A stretch of DNA of 64,000 bases from Erwinia sp. S63 (lineage in GTDB: Bacteria > Pseudomonadota > Gammaproteobacteria > Enterobacterales > Enterobacteriaceae). Below are positions 11,413 through 22,639 of the stretch, piece after piece (the first letter of the stretch is position 1; each line of letters starts with the position of its first letter). The stretch spans positions 186,001 to 250,000 of the forward strand of contig NZ_JACVUP010000005.1 in NCBI RefSeq assembly GCF_016625195.1, in the 5' to 3' direction. The notes under the pieces are model-generated. The model ran no database searches. It was not told where the DNA came from and saw only the letters and a program-made list of their open reading frames with translations. Both the position numbers and the translations under genes were made by a program.

Positions 11413-12732
11413 TTACGAGTGGGCAGCGACCTGTTCGCGTCCTTTTGCCCGATCGACCACCGCGGCAATCACCAGCATCACCAGCGATGGCGGCAACCAG
11501 GAGAGTCCCTGATCGGCCAGCGGCAGATGCTGGCTAAACAGCGGCAGCACATCTTTAAAGTTGGTGGTTTTGATGGCATCAACGATGCCAAACAGCAGGC
11601 TCACCAGCATGGTTGGCGCGATAATACGCGCGCTCTTATTCCACCATTTCAGGGTGAAGCTCAGCACCACCAGCACGATGCACGGTGGATAAATCGCCGT
11701 CAGCACCGGAATCGAGATCTGAATCAGGTGGCTCAGGCCGAGATTCGACACCACCATGGAGAACAGACCCAGAATAAACACCAGCGCTTTATACGACAAC
11801 GGCAGGTATTGCGCAAAGAATTCTGCACAGGCACAGGTCAGGCCAACCGCCGTCACCATGCAGGCCACGAAGATCAGTGCTGCCAGGAAGAAGCTGCCCA
11901 TGCCACCAAAGGTCTGCTGCACATACGCATGCAGAATCGCTGCACCATTGGCATTCTGATCGACCAGGCCAGCACTGCCAGAACCGAGTTTGAACAGGCT
12001 CAGGTACACCAGTGTCAAGCCAACACCGGCAATCACGCCCGCCAGCATGGTGTAACGGGTCAGCAGTTTCGCATCTTCAACGCCGCGGGAACGTGCCGCA
12101 TTGACGATAACAATACCAAACACCAGCGCACCCAGCGTATCCATGGTCAGATAGCCGTTAACGAAGCCGCTGGAGAAGGCCGCACGCTGGTAATCAGCCG
12201 TAGCAGGCGCGATACCACCGGCCGGCCACAGCAGTGCTGCCAGACCGAGAATGGTCAGCGCCACGATTTTCAGCGGAGCGAGGAAGTGGCCGACGGTGTC
12301 CAGCAATTTGCCTGGATACAGGGAAATGCCAATCACCAGCGGAAAGTAAATCAAGCTGTAGATAAACAGCGGCAGCGCGCCATCACCGGTCAGCGGAGCA
12401 ATCCCCACTTCAAACGACACGGTCGCCGTACGCGGCGTGGCGAACAGTGGGCCCACGGCCAGATAGCATACCGTTGCCAGCAGCAGGCCTGCGGCTTTAC
12501 CAATCGGCGAGCTGAGGGCATCAATGCCGCCGCCCACACGCGCCAGGGCGATAACGGTCATCACCGGCAAGCCAACAGCCGTAATCAGAAAGCCGAAAGC
12601 GGCAATCCAGACGTGTTCGCCAGACTGAATCCCCACCATTGGTGGAAAGATAATGTTTCCTGCGCCAACGAACAGGGCAAACGTCATGAAGCCCAGCGCC
12701 AGGATATCCTTGGAGGTTAAACGATGTGTCAT
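11413..12732 (-). CDS. brnQ: Branched-chain amino acid transport system II carrier BrnQ
   Basis: Sodium- or proton-coupled carrier for leucine, isoleucine and valine in the inner membrane. The protein is 439 residues with about 12 helices, and the opening [20 protein letters not shown] is the family N terminus. The frame continues 25 codons further upstream, but that extension is hydrophilic and lacks family similarity, so the internal ATG at 12732 is chosen even though its Shine-Dalgarno is weak. proY follows downstream. In E. coli phoR is the next gene upstream; here two extra genes separate them. Confidence 0.94.
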   Translation of the reverse strand: MTHRLTSKDILALGFMTFALFVGAGNIIFPPMVGIQSGEHVWIAAFGFLITAVGLPVMTVIALARVGGGIDALSSPIGKAAGLLLATVCYLAVGPLFATPRTATVSFEVGIAPLTGDGALPLFIYSLIYFPLVIGISLYPGKLLDTVGHFLAPLKIVALTILGLAALLWPAGGIAPATADYQRAAFSSGFVNGYLTMDTLGALVFGIVIVNAARSRGVEDAKLLTRYTMLAGVIAGVGLTLVYLSLFKLGSGSAGLVDQNANGAAILHAYVQQTFGGMGSFFLAALIFVACMVTAVGLTCACAEFFAQYLPLSYKALVFILGLFSMVVSNLGLSHLIQISIPVLTAIYPPCIVLVVLSFTLKWWNKSARIIAPTMLVSLLFGIVDAIKTTNFKDVLPLFSQHLPLADQGLSWLPPSLVMLVIAAVVDRAKGREQVAAHS

Positions 12733-13095
12733 AAACTTCTGTACTGCCTGTAGCTGATGTTGCGGTGGAAGTTGAGTGCGTGTTGTCCTCTGCATGCGCG
12801 AAAACAAAGGCTTATCTGATGGGATCAGAGCGTTATGCGGGCCTAATCGTTAAAGCGCAGGTGATTTAATCTACTTTTCTTCTGTTCGCAGAGGGATAAA
12901 TCGACAACGGCGCAAATTAAAACGTTTATAGCGAAGAAAGGCAATACGGGATCGGAAAACCAGAAGGATATAACAATAAAGTGACACAAAGCAGTGTATC
13001 AGCGGGGAATAGCGTGAAAACACCTCAGATGATTTGCTTAAAGTTTCCGCATCACGGGAGATCTCCTCGCAAAACCGGGCTTTAAAATGCACAAA
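12733..13095. other. Non-coding region upstream of brnQ
   Basis: About 360 bases with no convincing gene. It should hold the brnQ promoter. A small inverted repeat TCTGAT-GGG-ATCAGA at 12815-12829 could be an operator. A 73-codon minus-strand frame at 12871-13092 has no ribosome site and an unconvincing composition, and I do not call it. Confidence 0.5.
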
Positions 13096-13114
13096 AGGCG
13101 CGATTTACGCGCCT
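13096..13114 (-). terminator. Terminator after the MetE-like gene
   Basis: Stem AGGCGCG / CGCGCCT with an ATTTA loop, followed by TTTT on the minus strand, 20 bp beyond the stop codon of the upstream gene. Confidence 0.75.
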
Positions 13115-13134
13115 GTTTGCACAAGTTTACAGCA

Positions 13135-14238
13135 TCACCACACCTGATTGGCGATATCGACCACCAGACGAATCTTCTGCCACTGTTGCGCTTCCGTCAG
13201 GCTGTTGCCCTCTTCCGTTGAAGCAAAGCCACACTGTGGGCTGAGGCAAATCTGGTTCAGGCTAACGAACTGCGAAGCTTCCTGCAGGCGCGCTTTCACC
13301 TGCTCCGGATCTTCCAGTTCACCGTTCTTAGTCGTGATCAGACCCAATACCACTTGCTGATGGCCGGGTTTGATAAAGCGCAGCGGCTCAAAACCACCGG
13401 AACGCTCGTTGTCATATTCGAGGAAGTAAGCATCGATATTCACCTGACCAAACAGAATCTCGGCCACTGGCTCATAGCCACCTTCGGAAATCCAGGTTGA
13501 GCGGAAGTTACCGCGACACACATGCAGACCAATGGTCAGGTCAGCTGGTTTATCTTCCAGCGCTTTGTTCAGCACCTCAGCGTAAATACGCGCCAGTTCC
13601 TGCGGATCTTCACCGCGCTCACGGATTTGCTGCTGCTGATCTGATGAGCACAGGTAGGCCCAAACGGTGTCATCCAACTGCAGAAAACGGCAGCCCGCCG
13701 CATAGAAAGCCGCGATCGCATCTTTGTACGTCTGCGCCAGATCGGCAAAGTACTCTTTCAGATCGGGATAGACGGTAGCATCGATCACTTTACGGCCACC
13801 ACGGAAGTGCAGCACGCTTGGGCTTGGGATGGTCATCTTCGCCACGGCGTCGCCCGCAATGCTTTTCAGGAAGCGGAAGTGATCCAGCATCGGGTGATGT
13901 GGATTAAAGGCCACTTTGCCGGTGACTTTCACGCCGTGCGCTTTGGTTTGCACGCCGTTGAACTGGATGCCCTGCTCCGCTTCAAACAGCTCAACGCCCT
14001 GCAGATCGCCAAAGAAGTCAAAGTGCCACCAGGCGCGACGGAACTCGCCGTCTGTTACCACTTGCAGGCCGTTGGCGCGTTGCTGCTCGACCACATGGCG
14101 GATTTCTTTATCTTCTACCTGACGCAGCTGCTCAGCCGTGATCTCGCCATTGGCAAACTGCACGCGCGCTTGCTTGATCGCCGCAGGACGCAGAAAACTG
14201 CCGACGGTATCGGCACGGAACGGTTGTTGTTGTGGCAT
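13135..14238 (-). CDS. Cobalamin-independent methionine synthase C-terminal-like protein (YxjG/YxjH type)
   Basis: About half the size of MetE (367 residues against about 750) and containing only the catalytic MetE C-terminal barrel. It shows the opening FRADTVGSFLRP, the FLQLDDTVWAYL segment and the zinc-type ligands His and Cys in LHVCRGNF plus Cys in SPQCGFAST. Such proteins transfer a methyl group to homocysteine or a related thiol; the methyl donor is not known from sequence. ATG at 14238 is preferred over an upstream GTG because AGGAG lies five bases before it. The upstream region carries tandem MetJ-type boxes, which supports a methionine role. It is not present between brnQ and phoR in E. 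coli. Confidence 0.85.
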   Translation of the reverse strand: MPQQQPFRADTVGSFLRPAAIKQARVQFANGEITAEQLRQVEDKEIRHVVEQQRANGLQVVTDGEFRRAWWHFDFFGDLQGVELFEAEQGIQFNGVQTKAHGVKVTGKVAFNPHHPMLDHFRFLKSIAGDAVAKMTIPSPSVLHFRGGRKVIDATVYPDLKEYFADLAQTYKDAIAAFYAAGCRFLQLDDTVWAYLCSSDQQQQIRERGEDPQELARIYAEVLNKALEDKPADLTIGLHVCRGNFRSTWISEGGYEPVAEILFGQVNIDAYFLEYDNERSGGFEPLRFIKPGHQQVVLGLITTKNGELEDPEQVKARLQEASQFVSLNQICLSPQCGFASTEEGNSLTEAQQWQKIRLVVDIANQVW

Positions 14239-14296
14239 GTTCACTCCTGGCTAAACGCATAATTGCGTCAGGGTATAATTTCACCCGGTTATTTAT

Positions 14297-14320
14297 AGCC
14301 ATCTGGATGGCTAAATGTCC
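14297..14320. promoter_or_regulatory. Putative MetJ (met box) operator array
   Basis: Three consecutive 8-mers (AGCCATCT, GGATGGCT, AAATGTCC) each match the met box AGACGTCT at five or six of eight positions. The first two together form an exact 16-bp palindrome apart from the central step. The array is 59-82 bp upstream of the MetE-like start, the right place for repression by MetJ with SAM. Confidence 0.6.
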
Positions 14321-14411
14321 AGAAAGAGTGACATGCTGAAACAAATTGGGCAATGGAAGAAAATTCAGGTGACATGAATAAAATTCATGATCGGATGTTC
14401 GTTCTTCAATT

Positions 14412-15332
14412 TTACTCAATGGCGGCGCGTGCCTGGGCCATCTGGCTGTCAGAAAGCGGCAGATAACCAGCCTCGGTTACCCGGCGCTGCCCTGCTGGCG
14501 ATAACACCTGATGCAAGAACGCATTCACCAGCGGCGGCAGCGGTTTGCCCGGCGCTTTATTGACGTAAATATAGAGCGGACGCGACCACGGATAACGACC
14601 ATTGCGAATGGATTCGGCATCCGGCATCACGCTGTCACCACTGGCGGTGACAATCGGTACCATCTTCACGCCGCTGAGGTGAAAACCAAAACTGGCATAA
14701 CCAATGCTGTTGGGTGTCGACGCGACGGCCTGTACCACCGCCGCCGAACCGGGAAACTCCGCGACGTCAGAGCGGAAATCGCCTTTGCACAGCGCCTGTT
14801 GCTTGAAGAACCCCCAGGTACCCGACGCCGAGTTACGGCCAAAGCGTTGAATGCTGCGTTGCGCCCAATTCCCCTGATTGAGGCCAAGATCGCCCCAGCG
14901 CTGCGGCACCGAGTGCGCACCACACAGACGAGTGACAGAGAAAAGGGCATCGAGTTTAGGTTGGTCGATACGGGATAGCGGATTGTCCTGATTCACCACC
15001 ACCACCAGCGCATCCATTGCCACCGGCACCGCCAGTGGTGGATAGCCGTAGCGCGAGGTAAACAGTTGGCGTTCATCAATTTGCATCGGACGGCTCATCG
15101 CCCCAAGTTGGGCAGCGCCTGCCGCCAGCGCGGTGGGTGCGGTTGAGGATCCAGCCGCCTGTACCTGAACGTTAACGCCCGGTGACTGACGGCTGAAATC
15201 CTCGCCCCATAAGGTCATCAGATAGCCGAGGGTGTCGGAACCGACGCTGCTCAAATTGCCGGTGAGCATGGTTTGTTGGGCTTGTGCCAGCGTAGAGCAC
15301 AGCAGCAACGTGAACAGCAACAGCGATTTCAT
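14412..15332 (-). CDS. Phosphate-binding periplasmic protein, PstS family
   Basis: Secreted solute-binding protein of 306 residues. A Sec signal peptide (MKSLLLFTLLLCSTLAQAQ) precedes a type II binding fold with phosphate-site motifs: [12 protein letters not shown] near the N terminus, AAGSSTAP, and RNSASGTWGFF in the middle. The start is the ATG at 15332, with GGAAG upstream, rather than a longer frame five codons earlier. It follows phoR in the same direction with a 92-bp gap, and no pstCAB genes follow, so it acts either as an extra binding protein for a Pst transporter encoded elsewhere or in sensing with PhoR. E. coli has no gene here. Confidence 0.86.
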   Translation of the reverse strand: MKSLLLFTLLLCSTLAQAQQTMLTGNLSSVGSDTLGYLMTLWGEDFSRQSPGVNVQVQAAGSSTAPTALAAGAAQLGAMSRPMQIDERQLFTSRYGYPPLAVPVAMDALVVVVNQDNPLSRIDQPKLDALFSVTRLCGAHSVPQRWGDLGLNQGNWAQRSIQRFGRNSASGTWGFFKQQALCKGDFRSDVAEFPGSAAVVQAVASTPNSIGYASFGFHLSGVKMVPIVTASGDSVMPDAESIRNGRYPWSRPLYIYVNKAPGKPLPPLVNAFLHQVLSPAGQRRVTEAGYLPLSDSQMAQARAAIE

Positions 15333-15424
15333 CAGGTCTTCCGTCAATCAGGTCAGGAACATTGAACTGCACATTCTGTCGCGCCGCGATTCATCACGCA
15401 ATCAATTGCGCCGCTCCGTCGTGC

Positions 15425-16735
15425 TTAACTGACCTTGCTGTGAACGCTCTTCGCCACGATCAAGCGTGGTGGCAGCACAAAACTAAAACAGGTTTCCTGA
15501 TGCGGAATACTGGTGATCTCCAGCCGTGCAGTATGGTGGCTCAACGCATGCTTAACGATCGCCAGTCCCAAGCCACTGCCGCCGGTCGCACGCGATCGGG
15601 CTTTATCCACCCGATAGAAACGCTCGGTGAGGCGCGGCAAATGCTCCTCGCTGATCCCCGGTCCGTTATCGCACACTTTGAACTCCGCCCCCTCTTTGGT
15701 GCGCAGCCAGCTAATATCCAGGCGCGTCCCTTCCGGCGTGTGATTCACCGCGTTGTAAACCAGATTAGAAATGGCGCTGCGCAGCTGTTCATCATTACCG
15801 AAGACTTTGAGGTGCGGATCGGTGCGGAAATGGATGCTGTGTCGGCCCTGGCTCAGCGTTTCCGCCTCGCGCTGCAACAGTTGCAGCATGCCTGGCACAT
15901 CCACCGTCTCTTTGAGATCGATAGCCGGTGCGGCCTCGATACGCGACAAGGTCAGCAGCTGTTTCACCAGGCTATCCATGCGACGCGTTTGCTCCTGCAT
16001 GGTATGCAACGCCTTGCCGCGCGTGCGCTCGTTCATCGTCGCATCGTCCATCATCTCCAGATAGCCCTGCAGCACCGTTAACGGCGTACGCAGTTCATGA
16101 CTGACGTTGGCAAAGAAGTTACGCCGTGCCCCTTCCAGCTGGTGCATCTGGGTGACATCACGCGCCACCATCAACCATTGCCCTTCGCTGTAGGGCATCA
16201 CGCGAAATTCCATATGATGTTGATTGTTCAGCACCAGCGTCAGCGGCTTGTCAAAATCGCGTTGGCGGATATAGCGGGAAAACTCAGGATAGCGCAGCAA
16301 ATTGAGGATGTTCTGGCCATTATCTTCCGGCCAGCGCAGCCCAAGATGCTGTTGTGCCAGCCCGTTGCACCAGAAAATGGTGCCCTCTTCGGTGGTCAGG
16401 ATCACTGCATCCGGCAGGGATTCCGCGCCGCTACGAAAGCGCTTAATCAGGTTACCCAGCTCGCGACGTCGACGGCGATTACGCAGTTGCATCTGGTACA
16501 AGCCGTAGAACAAGGGCTCCCAGCTACCGCGACCGGCGGGCGGCGTCATGGAACGATCGACCCACAGCCAGTGCGACAGACGCATCAGATTTCTAAAGTG
16601 CCAAAACATCACACCCGACACCGCGATCAGCAGTAGCCAGGGCAGATAACCGAACAACAGACCAAGCACCAGCGCGGGCAAACAGACCAGCGCCAGCTCA
16701 GTCAATAATCTCTTCCAGGAGAGTCGTTCCAGCAC
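15425..16735 (-). CDS. phoR: Phosphate regulon sensor histidine kinase PhoR
   Basis: Inner-membrane kinase that phosphorylates PhoB under phosphate limitation. At 436 residues it has two closely spaced N-terminal helices (about 12-50), a PAS domain at about 100-195, the H-box [10 protein letters not shown] with His213, and the N, G1 (DNGPGIS) and G2 ([10 protein letters not shown]) ATP-binding boxes. It lies 15 bp downstream of phoB. All key residues of the family are present. Confidence 0.97.
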   Translation of the reverse strand: MLERLSWKRLLTELALVCLPALVLGLLFGYLPWLLLIAVSGVMFWHFRNLMRLSHWLWVDRSMTPPAGRGSWEPLFYGLYQMQLRNRRRRRELGNLIKRFRSGAESLPDAVILTTEEGTIFWCNGLAQQHLGLRWPEDNGQNILNLLRYPEFSRYIRQRDFDKPLTLVLNNQHHMEFRVMPYSEGQWLMVARDVTQMHQLEGARRNFFANVSHELRTPLTVLQGYLEMMDDATMNERTRGKALHTMQEQTRRMDSLVKQLLTLSRIEAAPAIDLKETVDVPGMLQLLQREAETLSQGRHSIHFRTDPHLKVFGNDEQLRSAISNLVYNAVNHTPEGTRLDISWLRTKEGAEFKVCDNGPGISEEHLPRLTERFYRVDKARSRATGGSGLGLAIVKHALSHHTARLEITSIPHQETCFSFVLPPRLIVAKSVHSKVS

Positions 16736-16750
16736 GGTAAAAGACTCCGT

Positions 16751-17440
16751 TTAGTAGCGGGCAGAGAAACGATACCCTGTTCCGCGTACGGTTTGAACCA
16801 TGCGATCGTGGCCAGATACTTCCAGTGCTTTACGTAAACGACGGATATGCACATCAACGGTACGATCTTCCACGTAGACGTTGGTGCCCCATACATGGTT
16901 CAGCAGCTGTTCGCGGCTGTAAACACGCTCCGGGTGCGTCATAAAGAAGTGCAGTAATTTATATTCGGTCGGTCCCATTTCCAGCGGGGTACTTTCCGAC
17001 ATCACGCGATGTGAGGAAGGATCCAGGCTCAGGCCCTGCATCTCAATCACCTCTTCCACCGCCATCGGTGAAATACGGCGCATCACCGCTTTGATACGTG
17101 CCATCAGCTCTTTCGGTGAGAAAGGCTTAGTGATGTAGTCATCGGCGCCGACTTCCAGACCGCGTACGCGATCCTCTTCTTCACCGCGTGCCGTCAGCAT
17201 CATCACCGGGATGTCGCGCGTCATGGCTTCACGTTTCAAATGTTTAATAAACTGAATACCGCTGCCGCCAGGCAACATCCAATCCAGCAGAATTAAATCA
17301 GGCCAGGGTTCGATCAGCTTACCAATCGCGCTGTCATAGTCTTCTGCCTCAATAGGCTGGTAATCATTCTGTTCCAGCACGAAACATAACATTTCACGGA
17401 TGGGAGCTTCGTCTTCCACAACCAAAATGCGCTTAGCCAT
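16751..17440 (-). CDS. phoB: Phosphate regulon response regulator PhoB
   Basis: OmpR-type transcription factor of 229 residues. The receiver domain has the acidic pair in VVEDEAP, the phospho-acceptor Asp53 ([10 protein letters not shown]) and Lys in TKPFSPKEL. The winged-helix domain at the C terminus has the [20 protein letters not shown] and [14 protein letters not shown] segments. A Pho box directly upstream indicates autoregulation. It is co-transcribed with phoR and possibly with the pstS-like gene. Confidence 0.98.
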   Translation of the reverse strand: MAKRILVVEDEAPIREMLCFVLEQNDYQPIEAEDYDSAIGKLIEPWPDLILLDWMLPGGSGIQFIKHLKREAMTRDIPVMMLTARGEEEDRVRGLEVGADDYITKPFSPKELMARIKAVMRRISPMAVEEVIEMQGLSLDPSSHRVMSESTPLEMGPTEYKLLHFFMTHPERVYSREQLLNHVWGTNVYVEDRTVDVHIRRLRKALEVSGHDRMVQTVRGTGYRFSARY

Positions 17441-17490
17441 TATAACTCCTGCTTTTGTGACAATAGGTCACTGGGATTTGCGGCGCCATT

Positions 17491-17520
17491 ATGCGTCAGT
17501 TTTATGACACTTTTATGAAA
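17491..17520 (-). promoter_or_regulatory. Pho box of the phoBR promoter
   Basis: On the minus strand TTTCATAAAAGTGTCATAAA is followed by ACTGACGCAT. This gives PhoB-type direct repeats (CATAAAAGTGTCATAAAACTG) about 55-80 bp before phoB, and the wider sequence is almost the E. coli phoB promoter. Confidence 0.85.
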
Positions 17521-17637
17521 AACCCGACCTATGATAAATAGTTAAAAAACAGAAATGTGACAACGATTATCGCTTTTTTTTCTTTGCGATCTGAAGAGGT
17601 TATAATTCGCCTTCGCTTAACGAAGCAGGGAGTATTC

Positions 17638-18849
17638 ATGCGCATCATTCACACCGCGGATTGGCATCTCGGTCAGTTCTTTTACAGCAAAAGCCGGGCG
17701 GCCGAGCATCAGGCCTTCCTGGACTGGCTGCTGGCACAGATTACCCAGCATCAGGTGGATGCCTTAATCATCGCGGGAGACCTGTTTGATACCGGTTCGC
17801 CACCGAGCTATGCGCGTGAAATGTTTAACCGCTTCGTGGTGGCGCTACAGTCGACGCACTGTGAGCTGATTGTGCTGGCGGGCAACCATGATTCCGTCGC
17901 GACCTTGAATGAATCACGCGAGTTACTCGCCTGTTTAAATACGCGAGTGATCACCAGCGCCACACCACAGGGCGAGCAGCAGGTGCTGACGCTGCATCAA
18001 CGCGATGGCACGCCGGGCGCACTGCTGTGCGCGATTCCCTATTTACGTCCGCGCGATATTTTGCGCAGCCAGGCGGGACAATCCGGGCGCGAGAAGCAGA
18101 TCTCACTGCTGGAAGCGATTGAGCAGCATTATCAGCAGTGTTATGCCGCAGCGCTGGCCGAGCGGGCAGATCGCGCGCTTCCCATCATTGCCACCGGTCA
18201 TCTCACCACCGTTGGTGTGACGAAAAGCGACTCGGTGCGCGATATCTATATCGGCACGCTGGATGCCTTCCCGGCGCAGGCGTTTCCCGCCGCGGATTAC
18301 ATCGCGCTGGGTCACATTCACCGGGCGCAGCGCATTGCAGATAGCGATCATATTCGCTACAGCGGCTCACCGATTCCGCTCAGTTTTGATGAATTAGGGC
18401 GCGAGAAAAGCGTGTTCCTGCTGGAGTTCAGCGCTCAGCTGGATAGCGTCACTCCCCTCCCGATCCCGCAGTTCCAGCCGATGCAGATGTTAAAAGGCTC
18501 AATGGCGGAGATCGAACAACAGTTGGGCGAGTTTAGCGAGGGAGATCGCGAGCAGCCCGTCTGGCTCGATATTGAAATCACCACGCAAGAATATCTCAGC
18601 GATTTGCAGCGCCGCGTTGAGCAACTGACCGAAGCCCTGCCGGTGGAAGTGTTGCTGGTGCGCCGCAGCCGTGAACAGCGTCAGCGCAGCCTGGCGCGCA
18701 TGGATAATGAAACGCTAAGCGAATTGAAAGTCGAAGAGGTGTTCGCCCGCCGTCTGGCGCAGGAAGATCAGTTGGATGCCGAACAAGCCGAACAGCTCAC
18801 GCAACTGTTCCGCACCACCCTCGCCGCGCTGGAGAACCCGTCCGCATGA
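17638..18849 (+). CDS. sbcD: Nuclease SbcCD subunit D
   Basis: Manganese-dependent nuclease subunit (Mre11 family) that with SbcC cuts hairpins and protein-blocked DNA ends. The protein is 403 residues. Phosphoesterase motifs are intact: ADWHLGQ (I), [11 protein letters not shown] (II), LAGNHDS (III), TGHLTTVG and ALGHIHR near 220. The start is the ATG at 17638 with GGGAG upstream, in preference to a 27-codon upstream extension. It is divergent from phoB and overlaps sbcC by four bases (ATGA). Confidence 0.97.
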   Translation: MRIIHTADWHLGQFFYSKSRAAEHQAFLDWLLAQITQHQVDALIIAGDLFDTGSPPSYAREMFNRFVVALQSTHCELIVLAGNHDSVATLNESRELLACLNTRVITSATPQGEQQVLTLHQRDGTPGALLCAIPYLRPRDILRSQAGQSGREKQISLLEAIEQHYQQCYAAALAERADRALPIIATGHLTTVGVTKSDSVRDIYIGTLDAFPAQAFPAADYIALGHIHRAQRIADSDHIRYSGSPIPLSFDELGREKSVFLLEFSAQLDSVTPLPIPQFQPMQMLKGSMAEIEQQLGEFSEGDREQPVWLDIEITTQEYLSDLQRRVEQLTEALPVEVLLVRRSREQRQRSLARMDNETLSELKVEEVFARRLAQEDQLDAEQAEQLTQLFRTTLAALENPSA

Positions 18850-21800
18850 AAATCCTGACGTTACGCTTTAAAAACCTCAATGCGCTGCGCGGTGAATGGT
18901 TTATCGATTTCCGCCGTGAACCCTTTGCCAGCAACGGATTGTTTGCCATTACCGGCGCGACCGGCGCTGGCAAAACCACACTGCTGGATGCTATCTGCCT
19001 GGCGCTCTATCACCAGACGCCGCGCCTTGGCGTGCTATCCCAGACGCAAAACGAACTGATCACCCGTGACACCGCCGAATGTCTGGCAGAAGTGGAATTT
19101 GAGATCAAAGGCGAAGCCTGGCGCGCCTTCTGGAGTCAGAACCGCGCACGCGGCCAGGCGGATGGCAAATTGCAGGCACCGCGTGTCGAGCTGGCGCGGG
19201 TGGCGGATAACCAGATCATGGCCGACAAGGTGGGTGACAAACTCAAGCTCATCGAAACCCTTTCTGGCCTCGATTTTGACCGTTTCACCCGTTCAATGAT
19301 GCTGTCGCAAGGCCAGTTCGCTGCCTTCCTCAACGCCAAGCCGGGCGAACGTGCCGAACTGCTGGAAGAACTCACCGGCACCGAAATTTACGGCCAAATC
19401 TCGATGCAGATTTACGAGCGCTGGCGCACCGCACGCAGCGATCTGGAGACACTGCGTGCCCGTGCTGGCGGCATGATGCTGCTGGATGAGACGCGTCGCA
19501 CTGAGCTGATGCAGCAGGTTGAAGCCTTAACGGCGCAGGAAAAAACGCTGAGCGATCAGCTTGAGCAAGCGCAACAGCAACAACAGTGGCTGACGCACTC
19601 GCAGCAGCTGGCGCAGGAGCAGCAGCAAGCCGAACTGGCGAACCAGGATGCCGAACAGGCATGGCAGCAGGCGGAGAGCGATCGCCAACGCCTGGCGCGC
19701 GCGGAACCGGCTGAAAAGCTGCGAGAAAAACTTCAGCAGCGTGAGCAGTTGCAACAAGATCAACAGCTCGCAACCCAGCAGGCGCAGCAGTTACACACCC
19801 AGCAGCAAAATGCGCAAACCGCGCTGCAGCAGGGTGAAAAAAGTTATCAGGCGGCACAGCAGGCACGTGAGCAGGCACTCGCCGATCAGCAGCAGCTGGA
19901 AACCTTGCTTACCGAACAAGTGATTCCGCTCGACCAACAGCTCGCCAGCCGCGCACAGCAGCTAACGGAGCAGCAGCGTCTGCATGCGCAACAGTCACAA
20001 ACATTGCAGCAAAGCCAGAACGCGCTCAGTCAGCATCAGCTAACCCGTGAGCGCTTACAACAGCAGCTGGCAGAGCAACAGACGTTCCGCAGCCGTGAAG
20101 CGGCGGTGGCGCTTTGGGGGCCGGAACTGACGCGCTGGCAGGCGGATATCGCTCGTTTCGATGAACGCGAGCAGGCGCTGACGCAACTTCGTGCGCAACA
20201 GCAGCAGCAAAACGCGCAGCTGACCCAGCAGCAGCAGGCGATTGCCGAAGGTGATCGCGCGTTGCAACCTCTGCAGCAGGCTGAGGCGCAGGCCAGCCAG
20301 CAACGTCAGCAAGCGGAGCAGGTACTCACTTCACTTGAGACTGAAATCAGCAGCACCTCACTGCGTGACGCGCTGACACAGCATCAACAGCAGCGCGCGG
20401 CACGCCACCAGCTCAGCTTACTGGCGGCGCGCTGGCAGTCGTTGCAGCCGCAGTTACAACAGCGGCAACAAAAACTCACGCTGTTACAGCATCAGCATCA
20501 GCAAGACGAACGCGCTTTGCAGGCGCTGCGCGACGATTACAAACGTGAGAACCAGACGCTGCTCGATCTGCGCAAAATCTGCGAGCTGGAGCGCACCATT
20601 GCACAGTTGGCTGATGAACGCGCCCGGCTGCAGCCCGATCAGCCCTGCCCGCTGTGCGGTTCGTGCCAGCATCCGGCTATTGCGCAGTATCAGCAATTAC
20701 AACCGGGTGAAAACCAGCAGCGGCTAGCGGCACAGGAAGCGCTGGTTAACAAGCTCAAAGAATCAGGCACCGCGAATAGTGAGCAGCAAAAGCTGTCGCT
20801 GCAACAGCAGCAGGTACTGCAACAGGAGATCGCCGAATTCGAACAGCAACTCGCGGTGGCGCGCGAGCAGTGGCAAGCTTTCAGCGGTGAGCTGGCACTT
20901 ACCTGCACGTTAGATCAGCTGGAAGTCTTTACGGCGTGGCAACAGCAGCAGGATGCGCAGGAAGCCACGCAGCAGCAGCAACTGCAGCAGCGCGAAAATG
21001 CGGCGCGATCGTTGCAACAAGCCAAAGACGCGCATCTGTTACAGCAACAGCAGTGGCAGCAGCAGCAAAGCGCACAACTGCTGTCACAACAACAACTGAA
21101 CAACCTACAGCAAACGCTGGATGAACTTAATCAGCGGGAAACTCAGGAACACAGCGCCTGGCAGCAGTTAGCGCAGCAGCTGGAACAGCAGCTGACGGCA
21201 CATCAGTTTGCGCTGCCCGAACGCGATGCCCGTGCCAGCTGGCTGGCTACTTTGCAGCAGCGCTGGCAAGCCTGGCAGCAGAGTGAGCGCATGCTGGCCG
21301 AACTACAGCCGCAACTGGCTAAAGCCGACAGCGAGCAGGACAACCTGCAAAGCAACCTGACGCGCGAGCAGCAGCAGCTGGAGACATTACAGCACGCGCT
21401 CAGCAGCCTGCAACAGCAGCACGCTGAACAGCAGCAGCAGCGTCAGCAACTGTTTGGCGATCGCCAGGTGAGCGTCGCACGCCAGCAGCAGCAGGCCTTG
21501 CTGCAACAGTGCGAACAGGCGCTGGCGCAGCAATTACAACTGTGGCAGCAGGCACAAAGTCAGCTGCACAGCCTGAATGGTCAGTGTGAGCAAATTGATA
21601 GCCAACTTCAGGCCATGCATCTGCGTATGCAGGCGGCAGAAACGGCGTTTAACAGCGCACTCCAGCAGAGCGACTTCGCCGACGAGCAGGCATTGCGCAG
21701 CGCGTTGCTGAACGAACAGGACATTCAGCATCTGCGCCAGCATCTGCAAGCCCTGGAGCAACAGCGTCAGCAGCAGATTACCCTGCGCCAACAGCTGGCA

Positions 21801-22523
21801 CAGCGCGTCACTGCCCATCAGCAACAGCGCCCTGCCACGCTGAGTGACGAAGTGGCGGCGGGTATCGCTGAACAGCTGGAATCCCTGCGTCTGGCCCTGC
21901 GCGACAACGCCCGCCAGCAGGGTGAAGCACAGCAGCAGTTGCACAGCGATGCCCAACAGCGTCAGCAGCAGCAATCATTACTGACGCAGATCGCCGATGA
22001 TGAAGTGGAGCTGGCGCAACTCGGTCGCCTGAATGATTTAATCGGTTCAGCCAAAGGCGATAAATTCCGCCGCTTCGCCCAGGGATTAACGCTCGATCAT
22101 CTGGTATGGCTTGCGAACCGTCAGCTGGATCGCTTACACGGACGCTACCTGCTGCAGCGCCGTGTCACCGATGAGCTGGAGCTGGAAGTGGTCGATACCT
22201 GGCAGGCCGATGCCACACGTGACACCCGCACGTTGTCCGGCGGCGAAAGCTTCCTGGTGAGTCTGGCACTGGCGCTGGCGCTGTCTGATTTGGTCAGCCA
22301 CAAAACACGCATTGAATCGCTATTCCTTGATGAAGGCTTCGGCACGCTGGACGCCGAAACACTCGACACTGCGCTGGATGCCCTCGACGCATTGAACGCC
22401 AGCGGTAAAACCATCGGCGTGATCAGTCACGTTGAAGCGATGAAAGAGCGGATTCCGGTGCAGATCAGGGTGCGGAAGATGAATGGACTGGGTTACAGCA
22501 AGCTGGAGTTGCCAGGGGAATAG
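18846..22523 (+). CDS. sbcC: Nuclease SbcCD subunit C, long glutamine-rich form
   Basis: SMC-like ATPase (Rad50 family) that tethers and gates SbcD. Walker [13 protein letters not shown] is near residue 36, the zinc hook CPLC at 601-604, the ABC signature [10 protein letters not shown] near 1129, and Walker B with the D-loop ([11 protein letters not shown]) near 1157. The head domains are conventional. The coiled-coil arms are longer than in E. coli (1225 residues against 1048) and extremely rich in glutamine, with many CAG/CAA runs and leucine/alanine heptads. It is translationally coupled to sbcD. The glutamine expansion is the only unusual trait. Confidence 0.96.
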   Translation: MKILTLRFKNLNALRGEWFIDFRREPFASNGLFAITGATGAGKTTLLDAICLALYHQTPRLGVLSQTQNELITRDTAECLAEVEFEIKGEAWRAFWSQNRARGQADGKLQAPRVELARVADNQIMADKVGDKLKLIETLSGLDFDRFTRSMMLSQGQFAAFLNAKPGERAELLEELTGTEIYGQISMQIYERWRTARSDLETLRARAGGMMLLDETRRTELMQQVEALTAQEKTLSDQLEQAQQQQQWLTHSQQLAQEQQQAELANQDAEQAWQQAESDRQRLARAEPAEKLREKLQQREQLQQDQQLATQQAQQLHTQQQNAQTALQQGEKSYQAAQQAREQALADQQQLETLLTEQVIPLDQQLASRAQQLTEQQRLHAQQSQTLQQSQNALSQHQLTRERLQQQLAEQQTFRSREAAVALWGPELTRWQADIARFDEREQALTQLRAQQQQQNAQLTQQQQAIAEGDRALQPLQQAEAQASQQRQQAEQVLTSLETEISSTSLRDALTQHQQQRAARHQLSLLAARWQSLQPQLQQRQQKLTLLQHQHQQDERALQALRDDYKRENQTLLDLRKICELERTIAQLADERARLQPDQPCPLCGSCQHPAIAQYQQLQPGENQQRLAAQEALVNKLKESGTANSEQQKLSLQQQQVLQQEIAEFEQQLAVAREQWQAFSGELALTCTLDQLEVFTAWQQQQDAQEATQQQQLQQRENAARSLQQAKDAHLLQQQQWQQQQSAQLLSQQQLNNLQQTLDELNQRETQEHSAWQQLAQQLEQQLTAHQFALPERDARASWLATLQQRWQAWQQSERMLAELQPQLAKADSEQDNLQSNLTREQQQLETLQHALSSLQQQHAEQQQQRQQLFGDRQVSVARQQQQALLQQCEQALAQQLQLWQQAQSQLHSLNGQCEQIDSQLQAMHLRMQAAETAFNSALQQSDFADEQALRSALLNEQDIQHLRQHLQALEQQRQQQITLRQQLAQRVTAHQQQRPATLSDEVAAGIAEQLESLRLALRDNARQQGEAQQQLHSDAQQRQQQQSLLTQIADDEVELAQLGRLNDLIGSAKGDKFRRFAQGLTLDHLVWLANRQLDRLHGRYLLQRRVTDELELEVVDTWQADATRDTRTLSGGESFLVSLALALALSDLVSHKTRIESLFLDEGFGTLDAETLDTALDALDALNASGKTIGVISHVEAMKERIPVQIRVRKMNGLGYSKLELPGE

Positions 22524-22544
22524 GCATTGTTTGCTGGAGAAACC

Positions 22545-22574
22545 GCGCCGTTACAAGCCTGTCGGTAACGGCGC
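22545..22574. terminator. Bidirectional hairpin after sbcC
   Basis: Perfect 10-bp stem GCGCCGTTAC / GTAACGGCGC followed by AAGTTTT on the plus strand. It lies between sbcC and the convergent lipoprotein operon. Confidence 0.75.
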
Positions 22575-22639
22575 AAGTTTTACGTGGCTGTCGGCGAACT
22601 CATGGCCTTACCGGCCAGCCGCGATTTAGCGGACTACGG

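Noticed and set aside
11419..12720. 433-codon plus-strand frame antisense to brnQ
   Set aside because: Gln/His/Arg-rich shadow of brnQ, which is a well-conserved gene on the opposite strand.
12871..13092. 73-codon minus-strand frame upstream of brnQ
   Set aside because: No ribosome site, odd composition rich in Arg/Phe/Ser, and it lies in a probable promoter region.
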